Both the position numbers and the translations under genes were made by a program. A stretch of DNA of 64,000 nt from Nymphaea colorata (taxonomy: Eukaryota; Streptophyta; Magnoliopsida; Nymphaeales; Nymphaeaceae). A model generated the notes under the pieces. That model saw only the letters and a list, made by a program, of their open reading frames with translations. It was not told the origin of the DNA and ran no database searches. Positions within the stretch are counted from its first letter, which is position 1. Each line of letters starts with the position of its first letter. The stretch is from NCBI RefSeq assembly GCF_008831285.2, contig NC_045140.1:12148505-12212504 (forward strand), read 5' to 3'. This document shows, in pieces, positions 12,901 through 24,067 of the stretch.

Positions 12901-12919
12901 CTCAGCCAAAGGCTTATCG

Positions 12920-13660
12920 TTATATTATGTAAAATGCCAACACCGAAAGCAAAACAATCAAATCAAACAGAAAGCTGTTTGCCAAAAAGGTTAAATTTTT
13001 TCTCCGGATCTTCGAAACGCCACCGCTAGTGGTGGTGTTCTGACCGCCGCCGCTAGTGGTCGTGTTCTGATCGCCGCCGCTAGTGGTCGTGTTCTGCCCG
13101 GAGAGGAGATCCAGGGTCTTCATTGACTTAAGGTTGGCTTCGTCGAAAGGATGCTTGGAGGGAACTCCTCCCGACATGGGACCGGTCTGCCACACCAAAT
13201 TCACTGTGGAATTTTTGGTCGGCAGGGTCAAGGTCGCAAACAGGATGATGTCTTTGCCGGAGGACTGGCCGGCGAGGTTGGAGACGGGGAAGCTCAGGCT
13301 CTCGTTCTGCATGGAGGGTTTGTAGCTGCTGAGGTTGGTGGTTATGACGTTGACCTTGCCGGAGACGACGTAGCCTACGATGGCCTGCGAGCCGACCATG
13401 CCCGTGGCGGTGGGATTGATGGCCCAGGCGACCCAGCCGCCGGCGGAACCAGGGGTTGCCCAGTAGGCGATGTCGAGGGTACTATTGGAAGGGGAGTAGG
13501 TCCAGTGGAGGAAGGCGTCGAGGACGGGGAGGTCTTGGCAGGTCTGAAAGAAGTTGCTGGTGAAATTCTGCGACTTGCAGGTCTGTCCAGAGGAGGCGCA
13601 AATGAGGCAAGCCACAGCGCAGAGAAGGAGGAGCGACCGATAGGCGGTCGAGTGAGCCAT
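12920..13660 (-). CDS. AIR12-like DOMON-domain protein, GPI-anchored type
   Basis: A single-exon 246-residue protein. Residues 1-25 form a signal peptide (hydrophobic LLLLCAVACLICA). Residues about 27-188 form the AIR12/DUF568 DOMON domain, with the cysteines CKSQNF and TCQDLPVL, LHWTYSPSNSTLDIAY, GGWVAWAINP and GMVGSQAIVGY. Arabidopsis AIR12 is a plasma-membrane b-type cytochrome with Met and His axial haem ligands; Met88 and His170 are the likely equivalents here. Residues 189-213 are three near-perfect QNTTTSGG repeats, each with an N-glycosylation sequon. The C-terminus ends in a hydrophobic stretch fitting a GPI-attachment signal. The family is thought to carry electrons on the outer face of the plasma membrane. 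The ATG follows a TATA-like box by about 75 bp. The two plus-strand copies at 18.2 and 20.0 kb are paralogues without the stalk and anchor. Confidence 0.92.
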   Translation of the reverse strand: MAHSTAYRSLLLLCAVACLICASSGQTCKSQNFTSNFFQTCQDLPVLDAFLHWTYSPSNSTLDIAYWATPGSAGGWVAWAINPTATGMVGSQAIVGYVVSGKVNVITTNLSSYKPSMQNESLSFPVSNLAGQSSGKDIILFATLTLPTKNSTVNLVWQTGPMSGGVPSKHPFDEANLKSMKTLDLLSGQNTTTSGGDQNTTTSGGGQNTTTSGGVSKIRRKNLTFLANSFLFDLIVLLSVLAFYII

Positions 13661-13732
13661 TATCGATGATGGGCAGCTTCTCTATTGGAAGAGGGAGACT
13701 TCTGTTGCATTTGTTTGTTGGGAGGAAGGGGA

Positions 13733-13740
13733 TTTTATAA
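13733..13740 (-). promoter_or_regulatory. TATA-like box of the AIR12-like gene
   Basis: Minus-strand TTATAAAA lies about 73 bp upstream of the ATG at 13660, a normal spacing for a core promoter with a short 5' UTR. It is identified by motif and position only. Confidence 0.5.
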
Positions 13741-13942
13741 GCGGGGGGGGAATCATGACTCATGGTCAAGTGGGACTTGGCTGGTCTCCCCCTTCCTTTC
13801 CGATGGTAACGTTCATCTTTCGTGTGGTGGAGGGATGGAGAAGGACGTCCACCAAACCGGAGCGTTCCCATGGTTTTTTATTGCTGGTATAACCAGGTTC
13901 GTGTAAATAATCAGTTCATGAGAAAGCTCCCATTATGATCGT

Positions 13943-14431
13943 TTATTTCACACATTTCGACCGAATTTCATGAGACAAATGTGAGTGGGAAAGGAACTTG
14001 ACACAGCCATCATACCCGTTGATCAATATATTCACCTTTTTTACAAGGTGAGGTGGATCAATATGCTCACCTTTTAAAAGGTGTCTCACCGCCAGGGCGG
14101 CCTCCCTTCTTCTTGCACTGTGCATCAATGACATTTACTACAGTATGACGTTTCCCTCTGCATCAGCAGATTTATTGACATTTTGAACCTTTTTCCTGAT
14201 TCTTTTTAGGTGTGAATAGAGACGCTGCGTTATGTTCTCGTGGGTGGTGGGAACAGCTGCGTTGACGATTAGTTTTGATAACTTTCCTATTTTATGGCTA
14301 ATGTCACGCAATCCACGGCATCGGGAAAGCCAGCAGTCTTGGAACGCCGGCCTGCCTGCATGCGTCGCATCCCATGCACCTTGCGCCATTAATGCCTCGA
14401 ACAATCTCCTTTCAACTGTTGCGTCAACCAT
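13943..14431 (-). other. two consecutive minus-strand ORFs, unrecognised
   Basis: Frames at 14431-14138 (97 codons) and 14134-13943 (63 codons) follow one another on the minus strand upstream of the AIR12-like gene. The first has a varied, protein-like composition (for example ALMAQGAWDATHAGRPAF) but no family I recognise. It may be a decayed gene fragment or chance in a locally GC-richer stretch. Confidence 0.15.
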
Positions 14432-14499
14432 GGGGCGTCCAGCCTTGAGCTCGGTCTAACTCAACTCAATTTTAATTTAAAAAATATTGTAAATATGTA

Positions 14500-14502
<3 letters not shown>

Positions 14503-14538
<36 letters not shown>
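14503..14538. repeat. (TA)n microsatellite
   Basis: An uninterrupted TA dinucleotide run of about 18 units in AT-rich DNA. No function is inferred. Confidence 0.9.
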
Positions 14539-14539
<1 letters not shown>

Positions 14540-16615
14540 CCAAAGTCCCAAGTTTGACCTAGCACGAGATGTTGTCGGGCCCGGTTCGAGGCCTTTTTTT
14601 TCTTTTTACTGCTGGGCCAGGTATTTGAAAGTCGGTCACGTTCCCAACCCCACGCACACTCCCATTTTCATATTGTTTTGTTTTGAAGGCCAATGTCACT
14701 TTTATTAATAGAAGACGGCTTACCAATTAATCAGTGAAAACTATTTGTCTCAAGATTTTTGTGGTGGGTAAGTTCATTATAAAATATTACAAGAAATACT
14801 CGTCGCTATTAAGTCTCATATTTATTTAATTTGGCTAGCTAAAACTGGGGCCAAAAATCCGAAACTTGCTTTAGCTAGAGTATCATTGAGTAGCATCTTC
14901 CATATCGTAATAAGCCTTATATGGATTTGCTTACTAGGGTTATCGCGTAAGGCTATGAATCGGCCTATATTTTTGTTGTTTTTTATTTTAAAATACGTAA
15001 AAAATTAAAGTGTTATGATACAATATACTTTTTGGCTAATATATATGTACAAATCACCACTACAATGGGAAGGCCGTCGCACTGCCTAGGATTATGAACG
15101 ACAACAAGGATTGCTGTGAGAAAAGCTTGTTGAAAGGGGCGGTAAATGAGAGCCAACTCAAACTCGCTTGATTAAATTCTACTCTAGCTCGACTTGTTTA
15201 ATAAATTAGTTTATTTTTAATTAAGAAATAGACTCACTTAAATAAACAAATTAGACTCCAGCTCGAGCTGACCCAAGTTCAAGCTAGGTAAGCACCAGCT
15301 CGACTTGAGTTCGAGCAAGTAGCAGAGATATGTGGGGTTTTCATGGGGCATGAGCTTCACAGAGCTATTCTGAAACCTTCAATTTATAGTTGGATTTAAG
15401 AGAACCTTGTTCACAAGCAGTGAACTCCGATTCACGCACTCACGCTTAACAGCTTGTGATCGGCGGGCGGAAACCCCCAATCAGGGGTTCTTTCCATGCC
15501 CACTTCGTTTAGAGACTGATATCCGTGGTAAATTTCATGTTCGATCGGTTTAGAAGTTTTTAGTTCTTTTTTTTTTTTTTTCTTTAAAAAAACCTCTTTC
15601 ACAGTAGGTAGGGTTTGTTTACGGGTCGGTCGAGTTCAAACTGCGGTAGGCAAGCTCGATCCAACTGATCAGCCTGAATGCCAAGAAGTTCAACTCGATC
15701 GAGCTTGGCTCGAGCCAAGGGCGAAGTCAGAAATGGGGTAGTAAATATGTAGTTAAGAACAAAGTCCACTCAAATTCATGGGGTAGTGACCCGTGTCTCT
15801 TTAGGGAATTCAATGATCTTCCCAAGTGTGTTTTGGTGCTTACTAGCCACGCTTTCAATAGAATTTGATTTCGGCCTCACATCTTATGTTAATGTCCCAG
15901 TCAAGGATCGAAACCATTTCCCATCACTTGTAGTTCCATCCCCACCATGGCATTTTTTGATAAAGATGTGAAAGGGCTTGTTTATCTCCACCTTGTTTGG
16001 TCAGACTTGCTAAAGAAATCTTAATCCAATCTATGAACCTGATTATAAATTTGTCATATATGCATGCATGTGGCACAACAGGATTGGCATTGATGGTTAT
16101 TTATGATAGATAACGGCTGGTGGATGTGTGCTTTAAATGGAAGGTCATCCATGGTTGGTGAAATCTTTTCCAAAATATGATATAGATCAGATATGGTGCC
16201 TACCTACTTGCAACCTTAGTAGTGAATGTGACCGAGTTTCGGTAAATTTCCACAAGGTAACCCGTCAGCTGCTGAGTTAGTAAAGTGCATCTGCAATTTT
16301 GACTACACTTGTTTTTTTACAGTTCAATCATGACGCTGAACATGAACAAGCCTTAACTTTACCCAACTTAGGCTTTTTCTATTATGGTCACTAAGTTTCA
16401 CCAAGCACATTAAATCCGTCAGCTGGATCCAGAAGGCATCAAGTCGACAGTCCATGCGCACACACCTGACATGTGACCGGCAGGGGCACCGTGTCAGGAG
16501 CGGGTGCTGGCAGGCCGTTGGCGGATCGACATCCTGCCGATTGATTGTGCCTCGTATATTTCACAATAACTCTCGCCCAAACATCATTGTCATTCGTCTA
16601 CCAAATTAGTTATAT
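14539..16615. other. intergenic DNA with GCTCGA-type dispersed repeat traces
   Basis: No gene is recognised. Around 15150-15320 and 15640-15720 there are many CTCGAGCT/TTCGAGC-type words in both orientations, a pattern typical of decayed plant repeats. The rest is AT-rich sequence without open frames of note. Confidence 0.35.
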
Positions 16616-17053
16616 GGATGTCAATTGGATATGAATTCATATCAGATTTAGTTTTAAATAAATATCTTATATCCAATGTTCTTACAATTTGAAAATCAGC
16701 CTAATTCAGTTTAAAATTTAGATATAGATTTGTATATAAATGTAAAATTTTGATTCAGATTGTGAAAAACAGATTTCAGATTCAAATATGACTTTTCTTT
16801 GCTTGTGTTTCGGATTCAGATGTGACTTTTCTTTGTTCGTATTTGAATCTGAATAAATTTGTGTTCACATTCGAATATAAATGTAAATAAAAACCGGATT
16901 CCGATTCAAATATAAATATAAATAAAAACCGGATTCCGATCAGAATCAGATTTTGGATTCAGATATGACTTTTTTTTATTAATATTTGAATCCAAATATA
17001 TGAATATCCAAAAGCAGATATATATCATTTTTGAACCCGATCTACTGGCATCC
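16616..17053. repeat. dispersed repeat with short terminal inverted repeats, copy A
   Basis: About 438 bp beginning GGATGTCAATTGG and ending ACTGGCATCC, which are imperfect inverted repeats of each other. The interior shares the block ATATCTTATATCCAATGT and several TTTGAATCTGAAT-type words with copies at 25622-26031 and 52786-53249. It has no coding capacity. It fits a MITE-like or other nonautonomous DNA element, but the target duplication is not clear. Confidence 0.6.
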
Positions 17054-18146
17054 CTAGATTAGATTAGATTATTGAGAAGCTTACTCACTGAGCAACCTGG
17101 TATATGTTCATCCTATTAATTAATTAAGACTCAGGGAAATAAGGACAGAGTCGATGGCTTGGCCGGCAGTCCGTGATTTCCAAGTTGAGAGAAGAGATCT
17201 AGGTTAGATCGATTATCAGTTTCAATGAAACCATTGTTTGTTATAAGCAAGATGGTAATTCTTAGTCGAAGCATTGTCTTATTGGATGACTATATATTAA
17301 TCAACTGGAGAGCTGCATGGTATATGTTGGGTGTGAGCAATGCAAAACTTTTAGTAAGTGCGCAAGATTAAGAGATAATGGCACACTAATTACAGAGGAT
17401 GTGCCCGTTGATACAGTTAGGGCTGAATTCACAAGGGGAAAATAAATGAGAGAGAAGACACTCACCCATCAGTCCTGGATTAGCCAGTAGAGAACAAGTT
17501 AATTTGTAAGAAAAGTGGATCAAATCTCAACCTTTTCATTATGAAAGGTAATATTTTCCTAGTATGAAATGACCTCTTAATTGAAGGAGTGAGCATGAGA
17601 TTATGAGCTCACATGAAGTTTTCCTTACAAGAAGATCACCTATTTATCAAGTAGACTAGGCCTTAAAGGGTGTTTCATTAAATTAAAAAATTAAGTGAGA
17701 TTAATTTTCTGGTCTTTGCAGGTAAGATCATCAAGGTTACATTATTCAACTTCGAATCAACTTTAACGAATTCGACTTGACTAGTTCGGCTGATTGAACT
17801 AGACTTCATGTGGTTGAATTCAGATTCAGGCCCCGGTTGAGACTATTTTGTAAAACCAATTTCCGAACCAACTAGCGTATGGAATAAGGATCAACATTTA
17901 TGCGTAATCGAGTTAACTCTTCATTGGATCTTTAATAAGATCTCATATATTTGGATTCAAATTTAATTGTAGAGCTCCTCCTTCCTTCATATCCCACCTT
18001 AATTTTTACATCCTCAGCTACTTTCAGCTTAATTCGACCAAGAAAACCTTCAACAACCGGTCAACTACTGAGAAATTCCTTTCCCGCCACCTCCATTAAA
18101 AGAAAAGAAAGATGGAGAGTCATGTCAGCCACTTCAAGTCGTAGAG
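17054..18146. other. intergenic DNA upstream of the tandem AIR12 pair
   Basis: AT-rich sequence with no gene recognised. Part of 17820-17930 weakly resembles 19430-19550, upstream of the next AIR12 copy (AAAACCAAT...ACATTTATG). This hints that the gene duplication included upstream DNA. A GA microsatellite (18147-18168) lies in the leader just before the ATG at 18181. Confidence 0.35.
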
Positions 18147-18180
18147 ACAGAGAGAGAGAGAGAGAGCCATCTTCCTGCTA

Positions 18181-18744
18181 ATGGCTTCCAGCACCCAGAT
18201 GATCTTCTTACTCAGCATTGTTGGTGCTCTCATCTCCACGGCGTCTGCATGCTGCAAGTCCGAGAGCTTCCACAACAGGCGCTACGCCCGCTGCACCGAC
18301 CTCCCCGTCCTCAATTCCTCCCTCCACTGGACTTACTCCTCCGCGGACCACTCACTCGACATCGCCTACAGGGCTCCCCCCTCCGCCCCCGGCGGCTGGG
18401 TGGCCTGGGCCATCAACCCCTCACGCCTCGGCATGGTCGGCTCCCAGGCCCTGGTCGCCTACGTCGACCACGGCAAGGTCACCGTCTTCACCACCTCCGT
18501 CGACAGCTATGGCCCCTCCATGCGGAAGATGAGCCTCAGCTTCCCCGTCTGGAACCTCGCCGGAGAGACGACGCACGGCGCCGACATTGTCATCTACGCT
18601 AAGCTGCGGCTGCCGTGGAAGAACACGACCATCAACCAGGTGTGGCAGAGCGGGACGTCGGTCTCCAACGGGGTGCCGCAGATGCATCCCATGGTCCCCG
18701 ATCACTTCCGCTCCACCGGCAGACTGAATCTGCTCTCGGGCTGA
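18181..18744 (+). CDS. AIR12-like DOMON-domain protein, secreted, no anchor
   Basis: An intronless 187-residue protein. A signal peptide covers residues 1-23 (MIFLLSIVGALISTASA), then CCKSESF starts the AIR12/DUF568 DOMON domain. Family signatures are LHWTYSSADHSLDIAY (48-63), GGWVAWAINP (71-80) and LGMVGSQALVAY (83-94); Met85 and His169 (MHPM) are the likely haem ligands. The protein ends at RLNLLSG, exactly where the GPI-type paralogue at 12.9 kb begins its repeat stalk and anchor. It should therefore be soluble in the cell wall rather than anchored. Third codon positions are very often G or C, in sharp contrast to the AT-rich flanks. It is a tandem duplicate of the copy at 19998; both share the ATCTGCTTC...CCCTTGTTT.ATCTG words of the 3' flank. 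Confidence 0.9.
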   Translation: MASSTQMIFLLSIVGALISTASACCKSESFHNRRYARCTDLPVLNSSLHWTYSSADHSLDIAYRAPPSAPGGWVAWAINPSRLGMVGSQALVAYVDHGKVTVFTTSVDSYGPSMRKMSLSFPVWNLAGETTHGADIVIYAKLRLPWKNTTINQVWQSGTSVSNGVPQMHPMVPDHFRSTGRLNLLSG

Positions 18745-18959
18745 TCACAGCAGCAACGTGACGATGACAATGCAGAGAGAAAAATGGTCTCTGTCCAGCG
18801 TTTGTTGTCTAGCTAGATATTTTCTGCTCCTTCGTTTTTTGTGGGAAAGATTATGTGTTCTCAGGAATCTGCTTCGTTTCCCTTGTTTCATCTGTTGGGA
18901 ATTGTGATCTGTGTTGGGAATGATGTGTTCGCATGTGGGAAAATGACTCCGAACGTTTT

Positions 18960-19940
18960 CCTTCTAAAAATGAGTTCACGCAGATATTCTAGTTCAATTC
19001 GCAGCATAAAAGAGTTTATTGAGTGCATCCCTCAACTTCTTCAAGTGTTTTCCTCTTTTCCTTCAATTTAATTCACCCATGGCTGCCTGCCACTACGGCT
19101 CGTTGGTTTGAAACTTTGAATCCCCTCATCTCTACAAACATTTTCACTAACAACGAAGAAAGCTGAAAAGACTAAAATACCCTTAAATCGGGGGAAAAAA
19201 AAAAAAGAACAACAATGTGATTTCCCTATAAAGACAAAGTTAGAAAAGTTAAAACAAAAGTTACTTAAAGAAAATCCATAAAAGGAAATGTACCTTCACC
19301 AATTAGTGTTAATGGTCGACCACGCACTGCTCATCTCTTGCTCAAAGGTCAATACTTTTGCACTATTTCAAACAAATCGTATTAAGTTTTCTAGTTTGGC
19401 TTAATTAGATCCAATTTGTTGAACTCAGATTCATACTCAAATTCCAACTATTTCTTAAAACCAATAATATATCTAAATACCATAAGATTAGACATTTATA
19501 TGTAACTGGATTAGATATTCAGAATCCAACATTTATATATAATTGAGTACTCAGCCCGATGCTAGTCTTACCATGATAAAATTGAAAAAACATACATTAT
19601 CATTTCCTATTTAATCCTCTCATGACAGTTTTGTCTTTTCAATTTTTCCCCTCTCATTTTACTGGAGCATGAAATGACTAAAATACCCCTAATCTGTCAT
19701 GTGAAAAAAAGAAAAAGAAAAGAAAACTGTTCACGTTTGAGGACGGAAGATTAAAAGTGAAAAAAATGTAAAATCTCCAAAATATGTATTTTCTTCTTTC
19801 AGAAATAGTTAAAATGTCCCCAGATTCCCTTTGCCGCATACACACTAGGGTGATGCCCTCAACCCGGTCTACTGGACCTCTCCTCCACCGAGTCCATTAA
19901 AGAGGACACATAGACTAACTCAGCCCATTCAAACAGTGAG
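18960..19940. other. intergenic spacer between tandem AIR12 copies
   Basis: AT-rich spacer of about 1 kb with poly-A runs and no gene. The phrase GACTAAAATACCC occurs at about 19170 and 19677, suggesting a small internal duplication. No element ends were found. Confidence 0.4.
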
Positions 19941-19950
19941 TCGCTTCCTT

Positions 19951-19958
19951 TATATATA
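19951..19958 (+). promoter_or_regulatory. TATA box of the third AIR12-like copy
   Basis: TATATATA lies 40-47 bp upstream of the ATG at 19998, in the context CTTTATATATAGAGAGGG. It is assigned by motif and position. Its preservation in front of a frameshifted gene suggests the inactivation is recent or that the frameshift is an assembly error. Confidence 0.5.
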
Positions 19959-19997
19959 GAGAGGGAAACAGAGGGAAAGCGCCACCTTCCCCTGAAA

Positions 19998-20551
19998 ATG
20001 GCTTCCACCATGCAGCTGCTCCTTTCACTCTGCATTGCGTGCGCCATCATCTCCACAGCATCTGCTCGGTGCCAGTCTGAGAGCTTCCGCAACAGGCGCT
20101 ACGCCCGCTGCATCGACCACCCCGTCCTCGGCTCCTCCCTCCACTGGACCTATTCCCCCTCCGACCACACCCTCGACATCGCCTACAGGGCTGCGCCCCC
20201 GCCCCCGGCGGCTGGGTGGCCTGGGCCATCAACCCCGCCCACCTCGGCATGGTCGGGTCTCAGGCCCTCGTCGCCTACGTCGACCGCGGGAAGGTCAACG
20301 TCTTCACCACCTCCGTCGACAGCTACAGCCCCTCCATGAGGAGGACGGCCCTCAGCTTCCCCGTCTTGAACCTCGCCGGAGAGACGACTTCCGGCGGCAA
20401 CATCGTCATTTACGCCAAGCTGCGGCTGCCGGGAAGAGGCACCATCATCAACCAGGTGTGGCAGAGCGGACCGGTCACCAACGGGGTTCTGCATATGCAT
20501 CCAATGACCGGCGGTCACTTGCAGTCGAGCGGGAGACTGAACCTTCTCTAA
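19998..20551 (+). pseudogene. AIR12-like DOMON gene with a single frameshift
   Basis: The first frame (19998 to about 20190) gives a signal peptide and the start of the DOMON domain (RCQSESFRNRRYARC, LHWTYSPSDHTLDIAYRAA). The second frame (from about 20200 to 20551) gives the rest (GGWVAWAINPAHLGMVGSQA, then SFPVLNLAGETT, NQVWQSG, LHMHPM, RLNLL). Comparison with the copy at 18181 shows 23 instead of 24 bases across the C-rich stretch at about 20189-20211, a one-base loss. Without it the protein would be about 184 residues and anchorless like its neighbour; its stop comes two codons earlier than the neighbour's. All other features (TATA box, signal peptide, Met and His candidates) are intact. 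It is either a young pseudogene or a sequencing error in a C run. Confidence 0.85.
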
Positions 20552-20719
20552 GGCTGGGTGGAGCAACGTGACGATCATACGCTCCGGCGGATGTTGTTTT
20601 CCTAGTTCTTTCTACTTTTTTTCTTTTGTTGGGAAAGGCTATAGCTGTGTTTTCCTAGGAATCTGCTTCTTTCCCTTGTTTGATCTGTTTGGAATGTTCG
20701 TCATCGCATGAATAAAGAG

Positions 20720-23700
20720 GGAAAATGACTTGGAGCTAGCGTTTTCCTTTCCAAAATGGGTTCATCAAGAGCTAATAAGTATTCGAAGGAGGGGAAAACT
20801 TCAGAACCTCCTTTTGTAAAAGCTTTAAGATTTAACCATTGTTGACTTGTAAGCAACTGACGGTGAAAAATTCTCCCCCCACGAACGTTCGGATTTGCTT
20901 GTGCGGTGAAAATTAACTAAAGTCAGATTCCTAAATTGTGCACATTTTGTTATTCCAATTTGATAAGCTTCTCTAGCCACCATTGATGTTCTTTTGCTAG
21001 ATATTGGCTCATAATAGGCCTTCATGCCCTATTTAGTGTATATATTATGATGATTCTCGTTTTGGGGTTGAATTTCCAAACATGTTGGGCCATGTACGCC
21101 ACCAACCAACCAACCCAAGCTAGTCTCTGTCCATTTTTTGCAATTAAATTTGCTTCCAAGAACTACAATGTACTAAGCTGGATGGGGAACGATTGCCTAC
21201 TAATTGGAATAAAAACAGCCCTTATTTTCCTTAATCTCCTTGATTTGAGAATAAGGAACTGCTTTGGCTTATGAAGAGTCGACGCTCATGAGGTTTGAAC
21301 CTTTGACTGCCCGCTTAGTTACATGTCCTAAGGGCAAATTCCGGTGCAAGGCTGCCCGGATTTTGAAAGCTCCCTATCCATTTTATTAGTTGCGCTCATT
21401 GAATGCGATTTCTCCACCCAATCAAATCTCTCTCTCTCGATCATGGGTCAGAGTACGGTGTGTATTAACTATGTCATGGGTTCGATTTGGAAGAGGCAAT
21501 CCTGATAATACCAAGTGTTGATTTGTGTTTAGTGTTACTGTTTTATGGCTAATGTGGCTGAGTCTTAACTCCAACCTCTCTCTCTCTCTGTGTGTGTGTG
21601 TGTGAATAGATGGCAGAGAAACCATAAATGGCTGGCTTGCAAGTAGATGATTTGACTCTTCCAAAAGGAGATCACCTATAAGAATTTATGATGGGAATGG
21701 TGAATAGTATGGCTTGTATGCTTTCATCAATAAAGATGGGAGACCAATCTCTCAATTGCATGAGAATAATTTAAAGCTTGTGTGAAAGGTGAAAAATAGT
21801 CCATCTTTTGGAGACATATTTAGAAGGAACAACTCGGGGATGGCAGCTGGTGTGAAGTTACCACAATTCAAAACAGAAGGGACAGTTAGGTGTTCTTTTG
21901 GTGCATACAATTAAAATACCGTCAGTTTACATTGAAATAGAAAACTTTTTGTAAATACAAAAATGAACATTAAAAATACTTAAAAACATTAGAAAGAACA
22001 TTTCTTCTTAACCAATTACCAAAATATCTCATCTGCTTTTACTACTTATAGAAGTTATGTGTGCAACGGTGCAGGCAACTCACACACAGTTAAGAAAGTG
22101 GGACGGGACGAGTAGATGAAGAGTGGAAGACAAATGCACGAGGAGCGAAGCCTACGTCGTCAAAGAGTTGGAAGGGCCGAGGCTGACATGAAGAAGGGAC
22201 AAGGCAGAGTTGAAAGGACAAGTAATGTTTTTAACTAATGAAGCAACAACGCAGAGATGAAAGGACAAATAATGTTTCTAAATAATGAAGCAAGATATTC
22301 TGATCTAGCGAACCAACTACAATTTAACTTGTAGTGAGAAAATATTTGAACGCTAAAGCACATAGAAAGAAGCTTATTAGATAAAAAAGCAAGTTACAAG
22401 AAATTGTTCATATTGGTCATGTAGAGTTGTCTCCGCTGAGTTTAAACAAGCTCTTTGGATATTCAAGATGAGCAGATCAGTGAATGCATGGCACGCCAAC
22501 TTGAACGAATTAATAACAATCTTAATTGCTAAATGTGCACCAACAGCTACTTATAATTAGGGCTGGAAATTAGTGGGTCCAGTCTTACCAGTTTTTATTG
22601 TGTCAGATCCAATTGAGTCTCCAATCTACTTGATAACTGCTATTTATTAGGGTTGGAGATGAGTCCAATCTTGCCTTTTATTGTATCCGATTCCAGTCTT
22701 CCAATGCAGTGGGCAAAGTCCTTCCTGCTGTCCAAATTTGAGTAAAATATTCACCGATAGGTAAGCGTATATCTTGTCGGCAGGTAGCCTAAAAAGTCGG
22801 GCCAATACAAGCCGATATATTAACCAATATATTAACGAAAAGCAATTTAAAAGTTTAAAATGCTTTTTCTAAGGCCGATGTGGACCGCCTGGAATATGTC
22901 GCCGATGTATTTCGGTCTTCTTGCGAAAATGGAGATTTATAAACTTGCATTTGGCGGCTCCTCTCCCATATCCAACCCATTAGTTTCAATCGCAACTAAT
23001 TCAGCAGTAATTTGAGATTTTGAATATCTTCATTACTAGAAGACAATATGCGAGATGTCAAATCTAAAATAAAAAAAAGGTTGATAGTCAATTAAGAAGA
23101 GGCAGTCGCCTAAAGACAAAGGACATATATTGTCAAGAGGGATAGCCGCTGAGAGGGGGGTTAAATTGCTAACTAATCTTAGCATGGATTTTTCATTAAA
23201 TCTAAGTGTGGGTCATATTTAGTAGACACAAACAACTTTTTAAAAAAAAATAGTAAATTTTTAAAATTCAAAAATTTTAGATAAAATAAGTAAAAAACTA
23301 ATAACATAAAACCCAGGCTCTGGTCTAAGGCTCTTACTGAGCAAAAGCCAGGCCGCTTGACGTAGGTTCAAGCTGTGTTTGGAGAAAGATGCATAGGCCC
23401 GAACCAATGAAGCCCGATCTTGATTGATGCCTTAAATTTCAATCTTAAATGGGTCGTCTGAAAGTGGGGCCTATCCCCAGTGGGTTGGTGGACTTTGTGG
23501 AGGCATCTTCTTTTATGGATTTATGGTTGGAGAGAAAGAGAGTTAGATCTGGTTTCAACGCTGAAGATTTATCCATATTAATGAGGACCAAACTTTTCCG
23601 TGGCCAATTAATGGCAATGGCATCGGCGCATGCTTTTACCAGGAGCAACTTGTGACCTCTATGGGATCTATCATATCACTTTAAGAGAGGCAAGGTTCAT

Positions 23701-23790
23701 AAAGTTACGTCACTCCTGCGCGCCGCACCTAAAGGTGGAGACCCGCCTTAAAGAAATCTCATAAAGTTCATAAGATAATAAAAGTCGTGC
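20720..23790. other. intergenic DNA
   Basis: No recognisable gene. Contents include a CT/TG microsatellite at about 21571-21605 and the two-copy tandem at 22205-22294. A stretch at 22556-22700 repeats the phrase TTAGGG(C/T)TGGA...CCAGTCTT/CCAATCTT. Short ORFs (for example 23449-23655) are open on both strands and match nothing I know. Confidence 0.35.
22205..22294. repeat. tandem duplication, 47-bp unit, two copies
   Basis: GAAAGGACAA.TAATGTTT recurs at 22212 and 22259, with AATAATGAAGCAA/ACTAATGAAGCAA after it. There are only a few differences between the copies. It is noncoding. Confidence 0.8.
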
Positions 23791-24067
23791 AGTAATCTCT
23801 CTTTCTCTTTCTTTCTCTCTTTCTTTCTCTGTGTTCTTGGTGGTGGCAGTTAGCAACTGAACATTTTTTCATCACCCAATTCATTAGTTCAAAATTCGAC
23901 CTGTCTTTCCCTAGCGTCTGGCATAGTTCTATCTCTCACACCTCCTCCTCTTACTTTTGGTCCGACATGCTTTCTGTCCTTCCTCTTTTCCTCCACCTTG
24001 CTGACCTCTCATCGTTCACGTTCCCATCCTAACACATTTCACCTACCCGTGAGTTCACTTTTTCTTC

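Noticed and set aside
13151-13669. 172-codon plus-strand ORF
   Set aside because: It is the reverse-strand shadow of the AIR12-like gene, GC-rich with Gly/Asp-rich translation and no family features.
18218-18705. Long ORFs in other frames over the AIR12 copy
   Set aside because: They are Pro/Arg/Ser-rich artefacts of high third-position GC in the real frame.
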